Source of the DNA: Bacteroidaceae bacterium
GTDB taxonomy: Bacteria; Bacteroidota; Bacteroidia; Bacteroidales; Bacteroidaceae
DNA length: 40,597 bases
Assembly: GCA_017647975.1 (NCBI GenBank)
Contig: JAGCJL010000025.1
Coordinates: forward strand, 1-40,597
Reading direction: 5' to 3'
The notes below the pieces were generated by a model that was not told the DNA's origin, did not search any database, and was given only the letters and a program-made list of their open reading frames with translations. The position numbers and the translations under genes are program-made. Every line of letters starts with the position of its first letter. The stretch's first letter is position 1. Below are positions 33,811 through 40,597 of the stretch, in pieces.

Positions 33811-35037
33811 ATGAATCTTTCGCTTTACATTGCCAAGCGTTATATTTTTTCTAAGAAGCGTCATCAGGTAATCAATATTATCTCAGGTGTGGCTGTTGCA
33901 GGCGTGGCATTGGCTGCTGCGGCTATGGTTTGTACATTGTCCGTTTTTAACGGTTTTCAGGCTTTTGTAGCAGAACAGTTTACAGCAATGGATCCTGAGG
34001 TTAAAATAGTAGCGGCACAAGGAAAGAGCTTTTTAGTGAATGGTGCGGCTATGGACAGTGTGCGTGCATTGCCCCAGATAGATATTATATCATATAGTGT
34101 CGAAGATAAGGCGATGGTCCAATATGGCGGTAAACAGGTGATGGTTACATTGAAAGGTGTTGATGATAATTTTGCAAAGCTGACCAACATCGAAAAAGCA
34201 CTTTACGGTAGGGGGGAATTCATATTGCAGGATGAACTTAATAGTTATGCAGTTCCGGGTGTAGCTCTTGTACAGGAGTTAAACTGTGGAATAAACTATG
34301 TTCGCCCTCTTGAGATTATTGTACCCAATAGAAGTGGAAAAATAAATCTCACAATGCCTGCATTGAGTTTCAAGAAAAGCGGGCTTTTATCTTCGGGTCT
34401 AGCATTTGTTGTGAATCAATCAAAGTATGATGCCAATTATATATTGACATCAATAGACTTTGTCCGCAAAATATTCCGACGAGATGTTGATGAAGTGACA
34501 TCGGTGGAGTTGAAGGTAAAAGATGGAGAGAGTGTTGACAAGGTGAAGAAAGATATAGAGAAAATTCTTGGTGAAGGATTTGTTGTGATGAATCGTTATG
34601 AGCAGCAACGTGATATTTACAAGGTTATGCAGGTTGAAAAACTCATTGCTTATCTATTTCTTTCCTTTATATTGCTTGTTGCCTGTTTTAATATTATAGG
34701 TGCATTGTCAATGCTTATTATTGAGAAGCGTGATAATATGAACACCTTACGTGGTTTCGGTGCCGACAATAAGATTATCTCTAATATATTTATATTTGAA
34801 GGTTGTCTTATATCCTCAATAGGTGCTGTGATTGGTATTCTGTTAGGCTTGGCATTGTGTCTTTTGCAGCAGGAATATGGCTTAATCACCACTGGTGGTG
34901 GCGAGGGTTTTATTATGGATAGTTATCCAATGGAGGTGCAGTCGGGTGATGTAGTGATGGTTTTTGTGACGGTGCTTGTTGTTGGTTTTATGGCTGTGTG
35001 GTTGCCGGTGCGTATGTTGACTAAAAAATTCATATAA
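33811..35037 (+). CDS. ABC transporter permease, LolC/LolE type
   Basis: The 408 residues begin with YIAKRYIFSKKRHQVINIISGVAVAGVALAAAAMV, a membrane segment preceded by the Lol-type motif. A large periplasmic MacB-PCD-like domain (~50-270) follows, then three C-terminal membrane segments of the FtsX family (~278-300, ~325-350, ~378-400). Such permeases release lipoproteins from the inner membrane with LolD. A LolD-type ATPase is encoded 0.6 kb further on, on the opposite strand. It starts 4 nt after rbfA. The substrate is inferred. Confidence 0.88.
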   Translation: MNLSLYIAKRYIFSKKRHQVINIISGVAVAGVALAAAAMVCTLSVFNGFQAFVAEQFTAMDPEVKIVAAQGKSFLVNGAAMDSVRALPQIDIISYSVEDKAMVQYGGKQVMVTLKGVDDNFAKLTNIEKALYGRGEFILQDELNSYAVPGVALVQELNCGINYVRPLEIIVPNRSGKINLTMPALSFKKSGLLSSGLAFVVNQSKYDANYILTSIDFVRKIFRRDVDEVTSVELKVKDGESVDKVKKDIEKILGEGFVVMNRYEQQRDIYKVMQVEKLIAYLFLSFILLVACFNIIGALSMLIIEKRDNMNTLRGFGADNKIISNIFIFEGCLISSIGAVIGILLGLALCLLQQEYGLITTGGGEGFIMDSYPMEVQSGDVVMVFVTVLVVGFMAVWLPVRMLTKKFI

Positions 35038-35060
35038 CAATAAAAGGGATAATTATAAAA

Positions 35061-35096
35061 AAAAGAATGAGCATCACACGATGCTCATTCTTTTTT
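35061..35096. terminator. Bidirectional terminator between permease and DUF4890 genes
   Basis: AAAAGAATGAGCATC (35061-35075) and GATGCTCATTCTTTT (35080-35094) form a perfect 15-bp stem with loop ACAC, followed by T's on plus and preceded by A's for the minus reading. The stop codon of the minus-strand gene (35095-35097) touches the stem. Confidence 0.88.
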
Positions 35097-35544
35097 ATCT
35101 TTTCTGAAATCTCTCTATCATCCTTTTTCGTCGCTCCTCTTCATGTTTGAGATATTTGTCAAGTTGCTCCGGGGTGAGTATTAGCTTTAATTGTTCATTG
35201 CGTATTTCACGACGCTGTTTCTCTATTTCCATTCTGGCTTTAATCTGCTCCTTGCTTGGCGGCGTGTGTTGTTCAAATTCTCCGTTAGCACGTCTGTCAT
35301 CTATGCGTTTGCGACGTGCATTTATGCTGTCTTGCATTGTTAATGCATCGGCGTAACTTATGAGGAATACAGCCTGATACTGTGTGCTGTCAAGGTTTAC
35401 AATCTGATGTATTCGATTTGTCTGCATCGCAGCCATCTCTTCGGGATTTATTTCATGTCGTTGTGGTCTCATACCGCGATGCTCTTGTGCATTCATTACG
35501 GTTGCAAACATGGCTGCTACAATAAAAAATAGTATTTTTTTCAT
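35095..35544 (-). CDS. Secreted DUF4890-like protein (Spy/CpxP-like)
   Basis: The 149 residues begin with a signal peptide (KILFFIVAAMFATVMNAQ). The mature part is helical, very rich in Arg, Glu, Gln and Met (MRPQRHEINPEEMAAMQTNR). LKLILTPEQLDKYLKHEEERRKRM near the end matches the repeated 'LTPEQ..KY' unit of Spy/CpxP-like proteins and of DUF4890. A periplasmic chaperone or metal/stress role is possible but not shown. It is transcribed away from lolD's end with a 78-nt spacer. Confidence 0.82.
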   Translation of the reverse strand: MKKILFFIVAAMFATVMNAQEHRGMRPQRHEINPEEMAAMQTNRIHQIVNLDSTQYQAVFLISYADALTMQDSINARRKRIDDRRANGEFEQHTPPSKEQIKARMEIEKQRREIRNEQLKLILTPEQLDKYLKHEEERRKRMIERFQKR

Positions 35545-35622
35545 ATTTCTTTTGTTTTATCTCTTTAATTAGATATTTTTTAGAAGTAAAAGTAAAATCA
35601 AATTGTATAGTTTTAACATTGT

Positions 35623-36282
35623 TTAATTTTGTTGTTCTATGATGCCGTCAACCATTCTTATAGTCCGGTCAGTGAATGACGCCAAGCCTTCATCGTGCGT
35701 GATGATGATAAATGTTTGCCCGAACTTGTCGCGTAAATCAAAGAATAGCTTGTGCAGTTCCTCTTTGTTCTTGCTGTCAAGGCTGCCCGAAGGCTCATCG
35801 GCAAGGATGACGTCGGGGTGGTTAATCAATGCTCTTGCAACGGCAACTCGCTGGTTCTCTCCACCTGACAATTCTGAGGGCTTGTGGTTTACACGTTCCT
35901 CTAAACCCATAATCTTCAGCAGTTCCAAAGCCTCTGCTTCGGCCTCTTTTCTGTTCCTTCCGGCAATAAGTGCAGGGATTGTAACATTTTCAAGTGCAGT
36001 GAATTCTGGTAATAACTGGTGAAATTGAAAGACAAAACCGATATGGCGGTTGCGGAATGTGGCAAGTTTCTTGCTGCTCATCTTGCATAAATCCTCTCCG
36101 TTGAATAGAATACTGCCGCTTTCGGGCTTGTCAAGAGTGCCGATAAGTTGTAATAATGTAGTTTTACCGGCACCGCTGGGGCCTACAATGCTTATTACCT
36201 CACCTCTTTTAACTGTGAGATCTATGCCTTTGAGTACCTGTATGTTACCAAACCTTTTGGTAAGGTTTTTTATCTCTATCAT
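35623..36282 (-). CDS. ABC transporter ATPase, LolD type
   Basis: The 219 residues carry Walker [13 protein letters not shown] (~34-45), Q-loop [16 protein letters not shown], signature [15 protein letters not shown] and Walker [13 protein letters not shown]. The length and the Q-loop [11 protein letters not shown] sequence are those of LolD/MacB-type ATPases. The likely partner is the LolC/E-type permease on the opposite strand at 33811-35037; MacB- or FtsE-type roles remain possible. Its ATG overlaps the stop of the TcdA-like gene by 4 nt. Confidence 0.88.
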   Translation of the reverse strand: MIEIKNLTKRFGNIQVLKGIDLTVKRGEVISIVGPSGAGKTTLLQLIGTLDKPESGSILFNGEDLCKMSSKKLATFRNRHIGFVFQFHQLLPEFTALENVTIPALIAGRNRKEAEAEALELLKIMGLEERVNHKPSELSGGENQRVAVARALINHPDVILADEPSGSLDSKNKEELHKLFFDLRDKFGQTFIIITHDEGLASFTDRTIRMVDGIIEQQN

Positions 36283-36995
36283 ATATTCTTTATTACATAT
36301 TCCGTCATAAAACAGCCGAATGTGGCTGTGAAAAATCCCAATGAACCGATTATAGGCTTGCCCCCTTGCGGGTTTGGTCTTATAGCCTCTTTGTTAGGTT
36401 GTTCTATGCTATATATAACAGGTAATTTCCTGCCTCGTTCATCGCGTAGCAGGCGACGTAGGTTCTTGGCGAGAGTGCAATGCTCGCTCTTCCAAAGATC
36501 ACCTGTTCTTATGTCGCACAGGTTCTGTTTGGCACCGGCTCCCATGCTTGAAATAATTTTGATATTTCTTTCCCAGCATTGTCTTATAAGAAATGCTTTT
36601 GATTCCAATGAATCTATAGCATCGACAACAAAGTCGAACTCAGCACTTTTAAGCAATACGGGAATATTATCTTTATCAATGAATTGTTGGATTACGTTTA
36701 GTTTGACATTGGGGTTTATTGCCTTCAGGCGTGTTGCGACAACTTCGCACTTGGGCATTCCAATGGTTTCGGCAAGGGCCGGCATCTGTCGGTTAATGTT
36801 GGTAACGTCAACAACATCAGCATCAACAATCGTGAAAGCCCCCACACCGGCACGGCATAACATCTCCGTAGCCCAAGAACCAACTCCTCCTAAGCCTACA
36901 ACCAAAATATGGGCTTGGGAAAGTTTGTTTTGCTTCTCCTCACCAAGAAGCAAAGTGCCACGTTGTAACCATTCCTTATACATTTTACGCTCCAT
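36279..36995 (-). CDS. tcdA: tRNA threonylcarbamoyladenosine dehydratase (TcdA/YgdL-like)
   Basis: TcdA cyclises t6A37 of tRNAs using ATP, in the E1-like ThiF fold. The 238 residues include [25 protein letters not shown] (~30-54), [13 protein letters not shown] (~59-71), [18 protein letters not shown], and [21 protein letters not shown]-terminal membrane-anchoring helix as in E. coli is not evident. The first ATG (36993-36995) is only 6 nt from a TATTTTCGCA promoter-like motif, so Met5 (ATG 36981-36983) may be the real start. It overlaps lolD by 4 nt. Confidence 0.9.
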   Translation of the reverse strand: MERKMYKEWLQRGTLLLGEEKQNKLSQAHILVVGLGGVGSWATEMLCRAGVGAFTIVDADVVDVTNINRQMPALAETIGMPKCEVVATRLKAINPNVKLNVIQQFIDKDNIPVLLKSAEFDFVVDAIDSLESKAFLIRQCWERNIKIISSMGAGAKQNLCDIRTGDLWKSEHCTLAKNLRRLLRDERGRKLPVIYSIEQPNKEAIRPNPQGGKPIIGSLGFFTATFGCFMTEYVIKNI

Positions 36996-37053
36996 TTTGA
37001 ATGCGAAAATACAAAAAAAAGTTTGTTAAAGGCATATATATCTTTTTTTTAAG

Positions 37054-37061
37054 TAATTTTG
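37054..37061 (+). promoter_or_regulatory. Putative -7 element upstream of asd
   Basis: TAATTTTG matches TAnnTTTG, 69 nt before ATG 37131. The nearest TTTG (37022-37025) is 28 nt upstream, farther than usual, so the -33 is uncertain. Confidence 0.4.
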
Positions 37062-37130
37062 CACAAGTTTTGATTACCCAAACATTGGGTGATGCAGGTT
37101 ATTTGGTCTAAAAATCTAAAATATACGATA

Positions 37131-38138
37131 ATGAAAATTGCAATTGTTGGTGTCAGTGGTGCAGTAGGACAGGAGTTCCTGCGTGTTCTCGACGAGAGAA
37201 ATTTTCCATTTGACGAATTGGTGCTTTTCGGTTCTGCCCGTAGTGCAGGCCAAGTCTATAATTTCCGTGGCGTTGACTATGTGGTAAAGGAACTTAAGCA
37301 TAACGATGACTTCATGGGCGTTGATTATGCTTTTGTTTCAGCAGGTGGTGGTGTATCTAAAGAGTTTGCCGAGACCATTACCAAGCATGGTGCAGTTATG
37401 ATTGATAACTCAAGTGCTTTCCGTATGGATAGCGATGTGCCTTTGGTGGTTCCCGAGGTGAATCCAACTGATGCATATAACCGTCCCCGTAACATTATTG
37501 CAAACCCCAACTGTACAACAATACAGATGGTTGTAGCTCTCAAGGCTATCGAGAACCTCTCACATATCAAGCGTGTACACTCTTCTACATATCAGGCTGC
37601 CAGCGGTGCCGGTGCAGCAGCAATGGCTGAGCTTTATGAGCAGTATCGTCAGGTGCTTGCCGGTGAAGAACCTACAGTAGAGAAGTTTGCTTATCAGTTG
37701 GCATTCAATGTTATCCCTCAGATTGATGTCTTTACTGACAATGGCTATACAAAAGAGGAGATGAAGATGTACAACGAGACACGCAAGATTATGCATAGCG
37801 ACATCGAGGTCAGTGCACAGTGCGTGCGTGTTCCTGCCTTGCGTTCTCACTCTCAGTCATTGTGGATTGAGACCGAGCGTCCTTTGAGCGTTGAGGAGGT
37901 GCGTTGTGCCATTGCCGAGGGTGAAGGCCTCATACTTATGGATAACCCCGAAGAGAAGGTTTATCCTATGCCTCTCTTCCTCGCAGGTCAGGATCCTGTA
38001 TATGTTGGCCGTATCCGCAAGGATATCTCTAATCCCAACGGCATCCTGATGTGGATCGTGGGTGACCAGATAAAGAAGGGTGCAGCACTCAATGCAGTGC
38101 AGATAGCAGAATACCTTATCGCACATCCGCAGAAGTAA
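37131..38138 (+). CDS. asd: Aspartate-semialdehyde dehydrogenase
   Basis: Asd reduces aspartyl phosphate on the path to lysine/diaminopimelate, threonine and methionine. From ATG 37131 the protein has 335 residues; 14 extra upstream codons in the same frame lack family similarity. NADP-binding [19 protein letters not shown] is at the N-terminus. The catalytic Cys128 is in NPNCTT, and [15 protein letters not shown] and [14 protein letters not shown] (catalytic His) are present. It is a single-gene unit ending at a strong terminator. Confidence 0.96.
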   Translation: MKIAIVGVSGAVGQEFLRVLDERNFPFDELVLFGSARSAGQVYNFRGVDYVVKELKHNDDFMGVDYAFVSAGGGVSKEFAETITKHGAVMIDNSSAFRMDSDVPLVVPEVNPTDAYNRPRNIIANPNCTTIQMVVALKAIENLSHIKRVHSSTYQAASGAGAAAMAELYEQYRQVLAGEEPTVEKFAYQLAFNVIPQIDVFTDNGYTKEEMKMYNETRKIMHSDIEVSAQCVRVPALRSHSQSLWIETERPLSVEEVRCAIAEGEGLILMDNPEEKVYPMPLFLAGQDPVYVGRIRKDISNPNGILMWIVGDQIKKGAALNAVQIAEYLIAHPQK

Positions 38139-38155
38139 GATCTAATGATATATGT

Positions 38156-38186
38156 AAAAATGGCTCGCAGATGCGAGCCATTTTTT
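38156..38186. terminator. Terminator after asd
   Basis: AAAATGGCTCGC and GCGAGCCATTTT pair perfectly around AGAT, followed by a T run on plus; the A run on the left makes it bidirectional. Confidence 0.9.
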
Positions 38187-38264
38187 GTTATCCTGCTTCC
38201 TCTAACCATTTGGCACGGATTGTATCTGCACCTCGGGCAGGCAGTTGTTGTCAGAAGCGTTGAT

Positions 38265-38303
38265 AATGAAAAAACAGACGAAATTTTCGTCTGTTTTTTC
38301 ATT
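38265..38303 (-). terminator. Terminator of rsgA, near-perfect palindrome
   Basis: A 19-bp arm (AATGAAAAAACAGACGAAA, 38265-38283) pairs perfectly with 38285-38303 around one base. T-tracts are built into the arms. It overlaps the rsgA stop codon (38302-38304). Confidence 0.8.
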
Positions 38304-39234
38304 ACTCCGATGCTCTGTATTTCCCCTCTTCCTTATCCTCGAGCATGCTCAGGTATGATTGGTATCGCGATGGGGCTATCTCGCCTTTCTCAAGTGCCTC
38401 TAGCACAGCACATCCCGGTTCGTGGGTGTGGGTGCAGTTGCCGTACTTGCAATCCTTGGACAATTCGAAGAACTCTACGAAATAGTGCGAAATCTCTTCC
38501 ACCTCCATGTCGTATGTGCCGAATCCCTTTACTCCAGGAGTGTCAACGATGTAACTCTCGGGCATGAACTCGAACATCTCGGTATATGTGGTGGTATGCA
38601 TGCCGGTGTCGTGGGTCTTTGAAATCTCTCCCACCTTTGCTGCAATATCAGGGGCAATGGCATTGACAAGGCTTGACTTGCCTACACCAGAATTTCCGGC
38701 AAGCAATGATACTTTTCCTTGCATCATCTCTCTCAACTCTTCAATGCCTTTGTTTTCTGTGGCACTTGTATGCAGGCAACAGTAACCAATGCTGCTGTAG
38801 AGCATTGTAAGGTACTCAAGTTCTTCTTGTTCGGCTTCGTTGTAGATATCTGTTTTGTTGAACACTATAGCAACAGGTACACGATATGCCTCGGCCGATG
38901 CAAGAAAGCGGTCAATGAATGTTGTTGCTGTTGTGGGGTGGCTTATGGTAACTACAAGAAAGCATAGGTCAAGGTTTGCCGCGAGTATGTGTGATTGCTT
39001 TGATAAGTTCGATGCCTTGCGTACAATGTAATTCTTTCTTTCTAAAATATTGGTGATGTACGCAGTACCGTCCTCACGCATATCGTATTTGACAATATCG
39101 CCAACGGCAACAGGGTTTGTACTCCTGATACCTTTCAATCGGAAATTGCCTTTTACGCGACAATCAATGTACGCACCGTTATCAGTGCGTACACCATAAA
39201 TGCTACCTGAACTTTTTACAACAACTCCTTGCAC
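38302..39234 (-). CDS. rsgA: Ribosome small subunit-dependent GTPase RsgA
   Basis: RsgA checks late 30S maturation. The 310 residues show the circularly permuted order: an OB domain (~1-70), NKTD (G4), then GNSGVGKSSLVN (G1) and DTPGVKGFG (G3). The C-terminal zinc knuckle has CKYGNCTHTHEPGC. It follows frr by 10 nt on the same strand, making a two-gene translation operon. Confidence 0.96.
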   Translation of the reverse strand: MQGVVVKSSGSIYGVRTDNGAYIDCRVKGNFRLKGIRSTNPVAVGDIVKYDMREDGTAYITNILERKNYIVRKASNLSKQSHILAANLDLCFLVVTISHPTTATTFIDRFLASAEAYRVPVAIVFNKTDIYNEAEQEELEYLTMLYSSIGYCCLHTSATENKGIEELREMMQGKVSLLAGNSGVGKSSLVNAIAPDIAAKVGEISKTHDTGMHTTTYTEMFEFMPESYIVDTPGVKGFGTYDMEVEEISHYFVEFFELSKDCKYGNCTHTHEPGCAVLEALEKGEIAPSRYQSYLSMLEDKEEGKYRASE

Positions 39235-39244
39235 TTCGTAGTCG

Positions 39245-39805
39245 TTATACAGTCATGATTTCCTTTTCCTTGGCAGCGAAAATCTCCTCGGCTTTCTTGA
39301 TATACTTGTCGTGTATCTTCTGCAAATTCTCTTCGCCGTCCTTTGCCATATCTTCAGGTGTACCGTCCTTAACCGATTTTTTGATAGTATCGATTCCATC
39401 GCGACGTGCGTTGCGGATACTAATCTTTGCTGTTTCAAGCTCGTGTGCACACTGTTTTACAAGGTCCTTACGACGCTCTCCTGTCAAAGGAGGAATGGCA
39501 ATGATGATAACCTCGCCGTTATTTGCAGGCATGATGCCAACAGGAGAATCAATAATTGCTTTCTCAATAGGTGCAATCATATTCTTGTCCCAAGGCTTGA
39601 TAGCTATTGTACGCAAGTCGGGAGTTGTGATGGTTGCAACATTGTTGAGTGGCATATCCGAACCGTATGAATGAACTCTTACGCAATCAAGGATATGTAC
39701 GTTTGCCTTACCGGCACGAATGTGTGAGTACTCCTCTTCCAAGTGCATGATGCTCATTTGCATCATCTCTTCAGCTTCATTTAAGCAAGCTTTAATATCT
39801 AACAT
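39245..39805 (-). CDS. frr: Ribosome recycling factor
   Basis: RRF with EF-G splits post-termination ribosomes. The 186 residues match the family: helices with HIRAGKANVHILDCVRV (the R-x-G-x-A motif), then ATITTPDLRTIAIKPWDKNM, GEVIIIAIPPLTGERRKDLVK, and the long C-terminal helix. It is the first gene of the frr-rsgA pair. A TATCTTTG -7-like box lies 53 nt upstream of the ATG. Confidence 0.97.
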   Translation of the reverse strand: MLDIKACLNEAEEMMQMSIMHLEEEYSHIRAGKANVHILDCVRVHSYGSDMPLNNVATITTPDLRTIAIKPWDKNMIAPIEKAIIDSPVGIMPANNGEVIIIAIPPLTGERRKDLVKQCAHELETAKISIRNARRDGIDTIKKSVKDGTPEDMAKDGEENLQKIHDKYIKKAEEIFAAKEKEIMTV

Positions 39806-39857
39806 GGTTGTAAAATTTAAAATGTTCTATTATAAAAGTATAGTGCTCTTTTGAGTT

Positions 39858-39865
39858 CAAAGATA
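39858..39865 (-). promoter_or_regulatory. Putative -7 element upstream of frr
   Basis: On the minus strand TATCTTTG matches TAnnTTTG. No clear TTTG -33 box is present at 19-21 nt. Confidence 0.4.
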
Positions 39866-40002
39866 CAAATAAACGAGCGAGAAATAAGAAGCTTGCTTCA
39901 TTATTTTTCACAGCGAGTGTAAGTATCCTCGGGGTTTACCTCAAAGATAGTGAATAAGAGTGAATGAAAAGGTGTTTTTAAGGTTCTTTAACAATTTAAA
40001 CG
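39866..40002. other. Gene-free spacer between frr and the DUF2007 gene
   Basis: The 303 nt between the divergent genes hold only promoter-like elements (39858-39865 minus, 40003-40032 plus). A small hairpin AGAAC/GTTCT lies within the leader around 40060-40076. I see no RNA gene or ORF. Confidence 0.4.
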
Positions 40003-40032
40003 CTTGATTTACTCTTTGTGTTAGTATATTCG
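40003..40032 (+). promoter_or_regulatory. Putative promoter of the DUF2007 gene
   Basis: CTTG (40003-40006), 18 nt, then TATATTCG (40025-40032) followed by CA. This fits the TAnnTTCGCA variant seen elsewhere in the window. It predicts a ~70-nt leader. Confidence 0.42.
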
Positions 40033-40098
40033 CATTAGACTCTTCTTTAGCTTTGGCAGAACAAGCAGAGTTCTTTCAATGTTTAACTTCTAAAAAAA

Positions 40099-40106
40099 GG
40101 AGGTGA
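40099..40106 (+). promoter_or_regulatory. Full Shine-Dalgarno sequence of the DUF2007 gene
   Basis: GGAGGTGA, preceded by A's, is a long match to the 16S anti-Shine-Dalgarno. GGAGG ends 5-6 nt before ATG 40109. The GTG at 40103, also in frame, lies within it and is not the start. Such strong sites are rare in Bacteroidota. Confidence 0.6.
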
Positions 40107-40108
40107 AT

Positions 40109-40333
40109 ATGACCGGAATAGACAAAAATAAATTGATTGAAGTTTTTGCCGGTACCCTTTGGGAGGCAGAACTTATTAAGGGGTTGCTTGATTCCAACGC
40201 AATTCCATGTGCAATAGAGGATTACAGTATAGGTGTGGTAACTTCGCCCTATTTGCCGGGAGGTGGCGATGTGGTCGTCGTTGTTAACGAGGTTGATAAA
40301 GAGCAGGCGATAAAAATAATTGAGAGCAGATAA
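40109..40333 (+). CDS. DUF2007 domain protein
   Basis: From ATG 40109 the protein has 74 residues. LIEVFAGTLWEAELIKGLLDSNAIPCAIEDYS is the ferredoxin-like beta-alpha-beta opening of DUF2007, and GGGDVVVVVNEVDKEQAIKIIES completes it. The family has been labelled a 'putative signal transducing protein', but no mechanism is established. It is soluble, has its own promoter-like element and strong ribosome-binding site, and converges with rplS across a perfect palindromic terminator. Confidence 0.85.
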   Translation: MTGIDKNKLIEVFAGTLWEAELIKGLLDSNAIPCAIEDYSIGVVTSPYLPGGGDVVVVVNEVDKEQAIKIIESR

Positions 40334-40373
40334 AAATAAATGGAGTGACCAATTTGGTCACTCCATTTATTTT
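40334..40373. terminator. Bidirectional terminator between DUF2007 and rplS genes
   Basis: AAATAAATGGAGTGACCAA (40334-40352) pairs perfectly with 40354-40372 around a single base. A/T-rich ends serve both strands. Confidence 0.88.
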
Positions 40374-40392
40374 AAAACCTTCGTTGTAATGC

Positions 40393-40597
40393 TTACGCTT
40401 TAATCTCTTTAATACGAGCTTTCTTACCAGTAAGAGCACGCAAGTAGTAAAGTTTAGCACGACGAACACGACCACGCTTGTTAACAGTGATGCTGTCGAT
40501 AGCAGGTGAGTTCAATGGGAAGATACGCTCAACGCCTACAGTACCTGACATCTTACGTACTGTGAAACGCTTCTCGTTACCGTGACCGCTGATACGG
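40393..40597 (-). CDS. rplS: 50S ribosomal protein L19, C-terminal part (right edge)
   Basis: Reading leftward from the right edge to the TAA at 40393-40395, the frame gives about 67 residues. They include [18 protein letters not shown] and [28 protein letters not shown], the C-terminal core of L19, which sits at the 30S-50S interface. The 5' part is outside the window. Codon use is strongly biased (CGT, GGT, AAG), as expected for a ribosomal protein. Confidence 0.96.
   Translation of the reverse strand, partial: RISGHGNEKRFTVRKMSGTVGVERIFPLNSPAIDSITVNKRGRVRRAKLYYLRALTGKKARIKEIKA

Noticed and set aside
36322-37029. 235-codon plus-strand frame opposite the TcdA-like gene
   Set aside because: It is nearly as long as the real gene but Ser/Arg-rich with no family motifs, while the minus strand has clear ThiF-fold motifs.
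1-40597. CRISPR arrays, insertion sequences and rRNA genes
   Set aside because: Reading the window gave no regularly spaced repeats, no transposase-like frames with terminal inverted repeats and no rRNA-like sequence.

Overview
The window reads as a stretch of a Bacteroidales (Bacteroidota) chromosome from an anaerobe with a type IX secretion system. The reasons are a PorU-like sortase next to PorV, a BamA/Skp/MurI cluster, rubrerythrin and class I fumarase, many '-SC' lipoproteins, promoters of the Bacteroidota TTTG-N19-TAnnTTTG type, and mostly absent Shine-Dalgarno sequences. The genus cannot be fixed from sequence alone.

Layout. (a) 1-1453 is AT-rich accessory DNA abutting the 3' end of a tRNA-Leu(UAA). 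It holds the end of an unrecognised gene, a small membrane protein, the C-terminal relic of a tyrosine recombinase and a cluster of four CGGGACAAA repeats, and looks like the edge of an integrated element. (b) 1454-5094 (minus) carries the tRNA-Leu, a Rieske-like four-cysteine lipoprotein, argH, an SRPBCC protein, pyrE and a SUI1/YciH-like factor. (c) 5209-13980 (plus) runs rex, a FAH-family hydrolase, porU, porV, ispF, a metallophosphoesterase lipoprotein and ribD. (d) 14082-24937 (plus) is an envelope-biogenesis run: DUF6242 lipoprotein, DUF6089 outer-membrane protein, uppS, bamA, three Skp/OmpH chaperones, murI, an Uup-like ABC-F protein and an acyl-ACP thioesterase. (e) 25014-32710 (minus) has rubrerythrin, class I fumarase, hflX, dprA, an abundant-looking OmpA/TPR lipoprotein and xerD. 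(f) 32815-38138 has an O-methyltransferase, rbfA and a LolC/E-type permease on plus; a DUF4890 protein, a LolD-type ATPase and a TcdA-like enzyme on minus; then asd on plus. (g) 38302-40597 has rsgA and frr on minus, a DUF2007 protein on plus, and the 3' part of rplS on minus at the right edge.

How it fits together. Regions c and d supply outer-membrane assembly (BamA, Skp), undecaprenyl carrier (UppS), D-glutamate for peptidoglycan (MurI) and cargo maturation for type IX secretion (PorU/PorV). Region f adds candidate lipoprotein-release components. The rest is core metabolism and translation. Intrinsic terminators are well formed at most convergent junctions, and several stop codons lie inside terminator stems.

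No complete novel multi-gene system is evident. The least explained items are the tRNA-adjacent relic with its CGGGACAAA repeats, the all-cysteine Rieske-like lipoprotein, the packing of rex next to porU, and a TAnnTTCGCA promoter-like motif recurring upstream of several genes.
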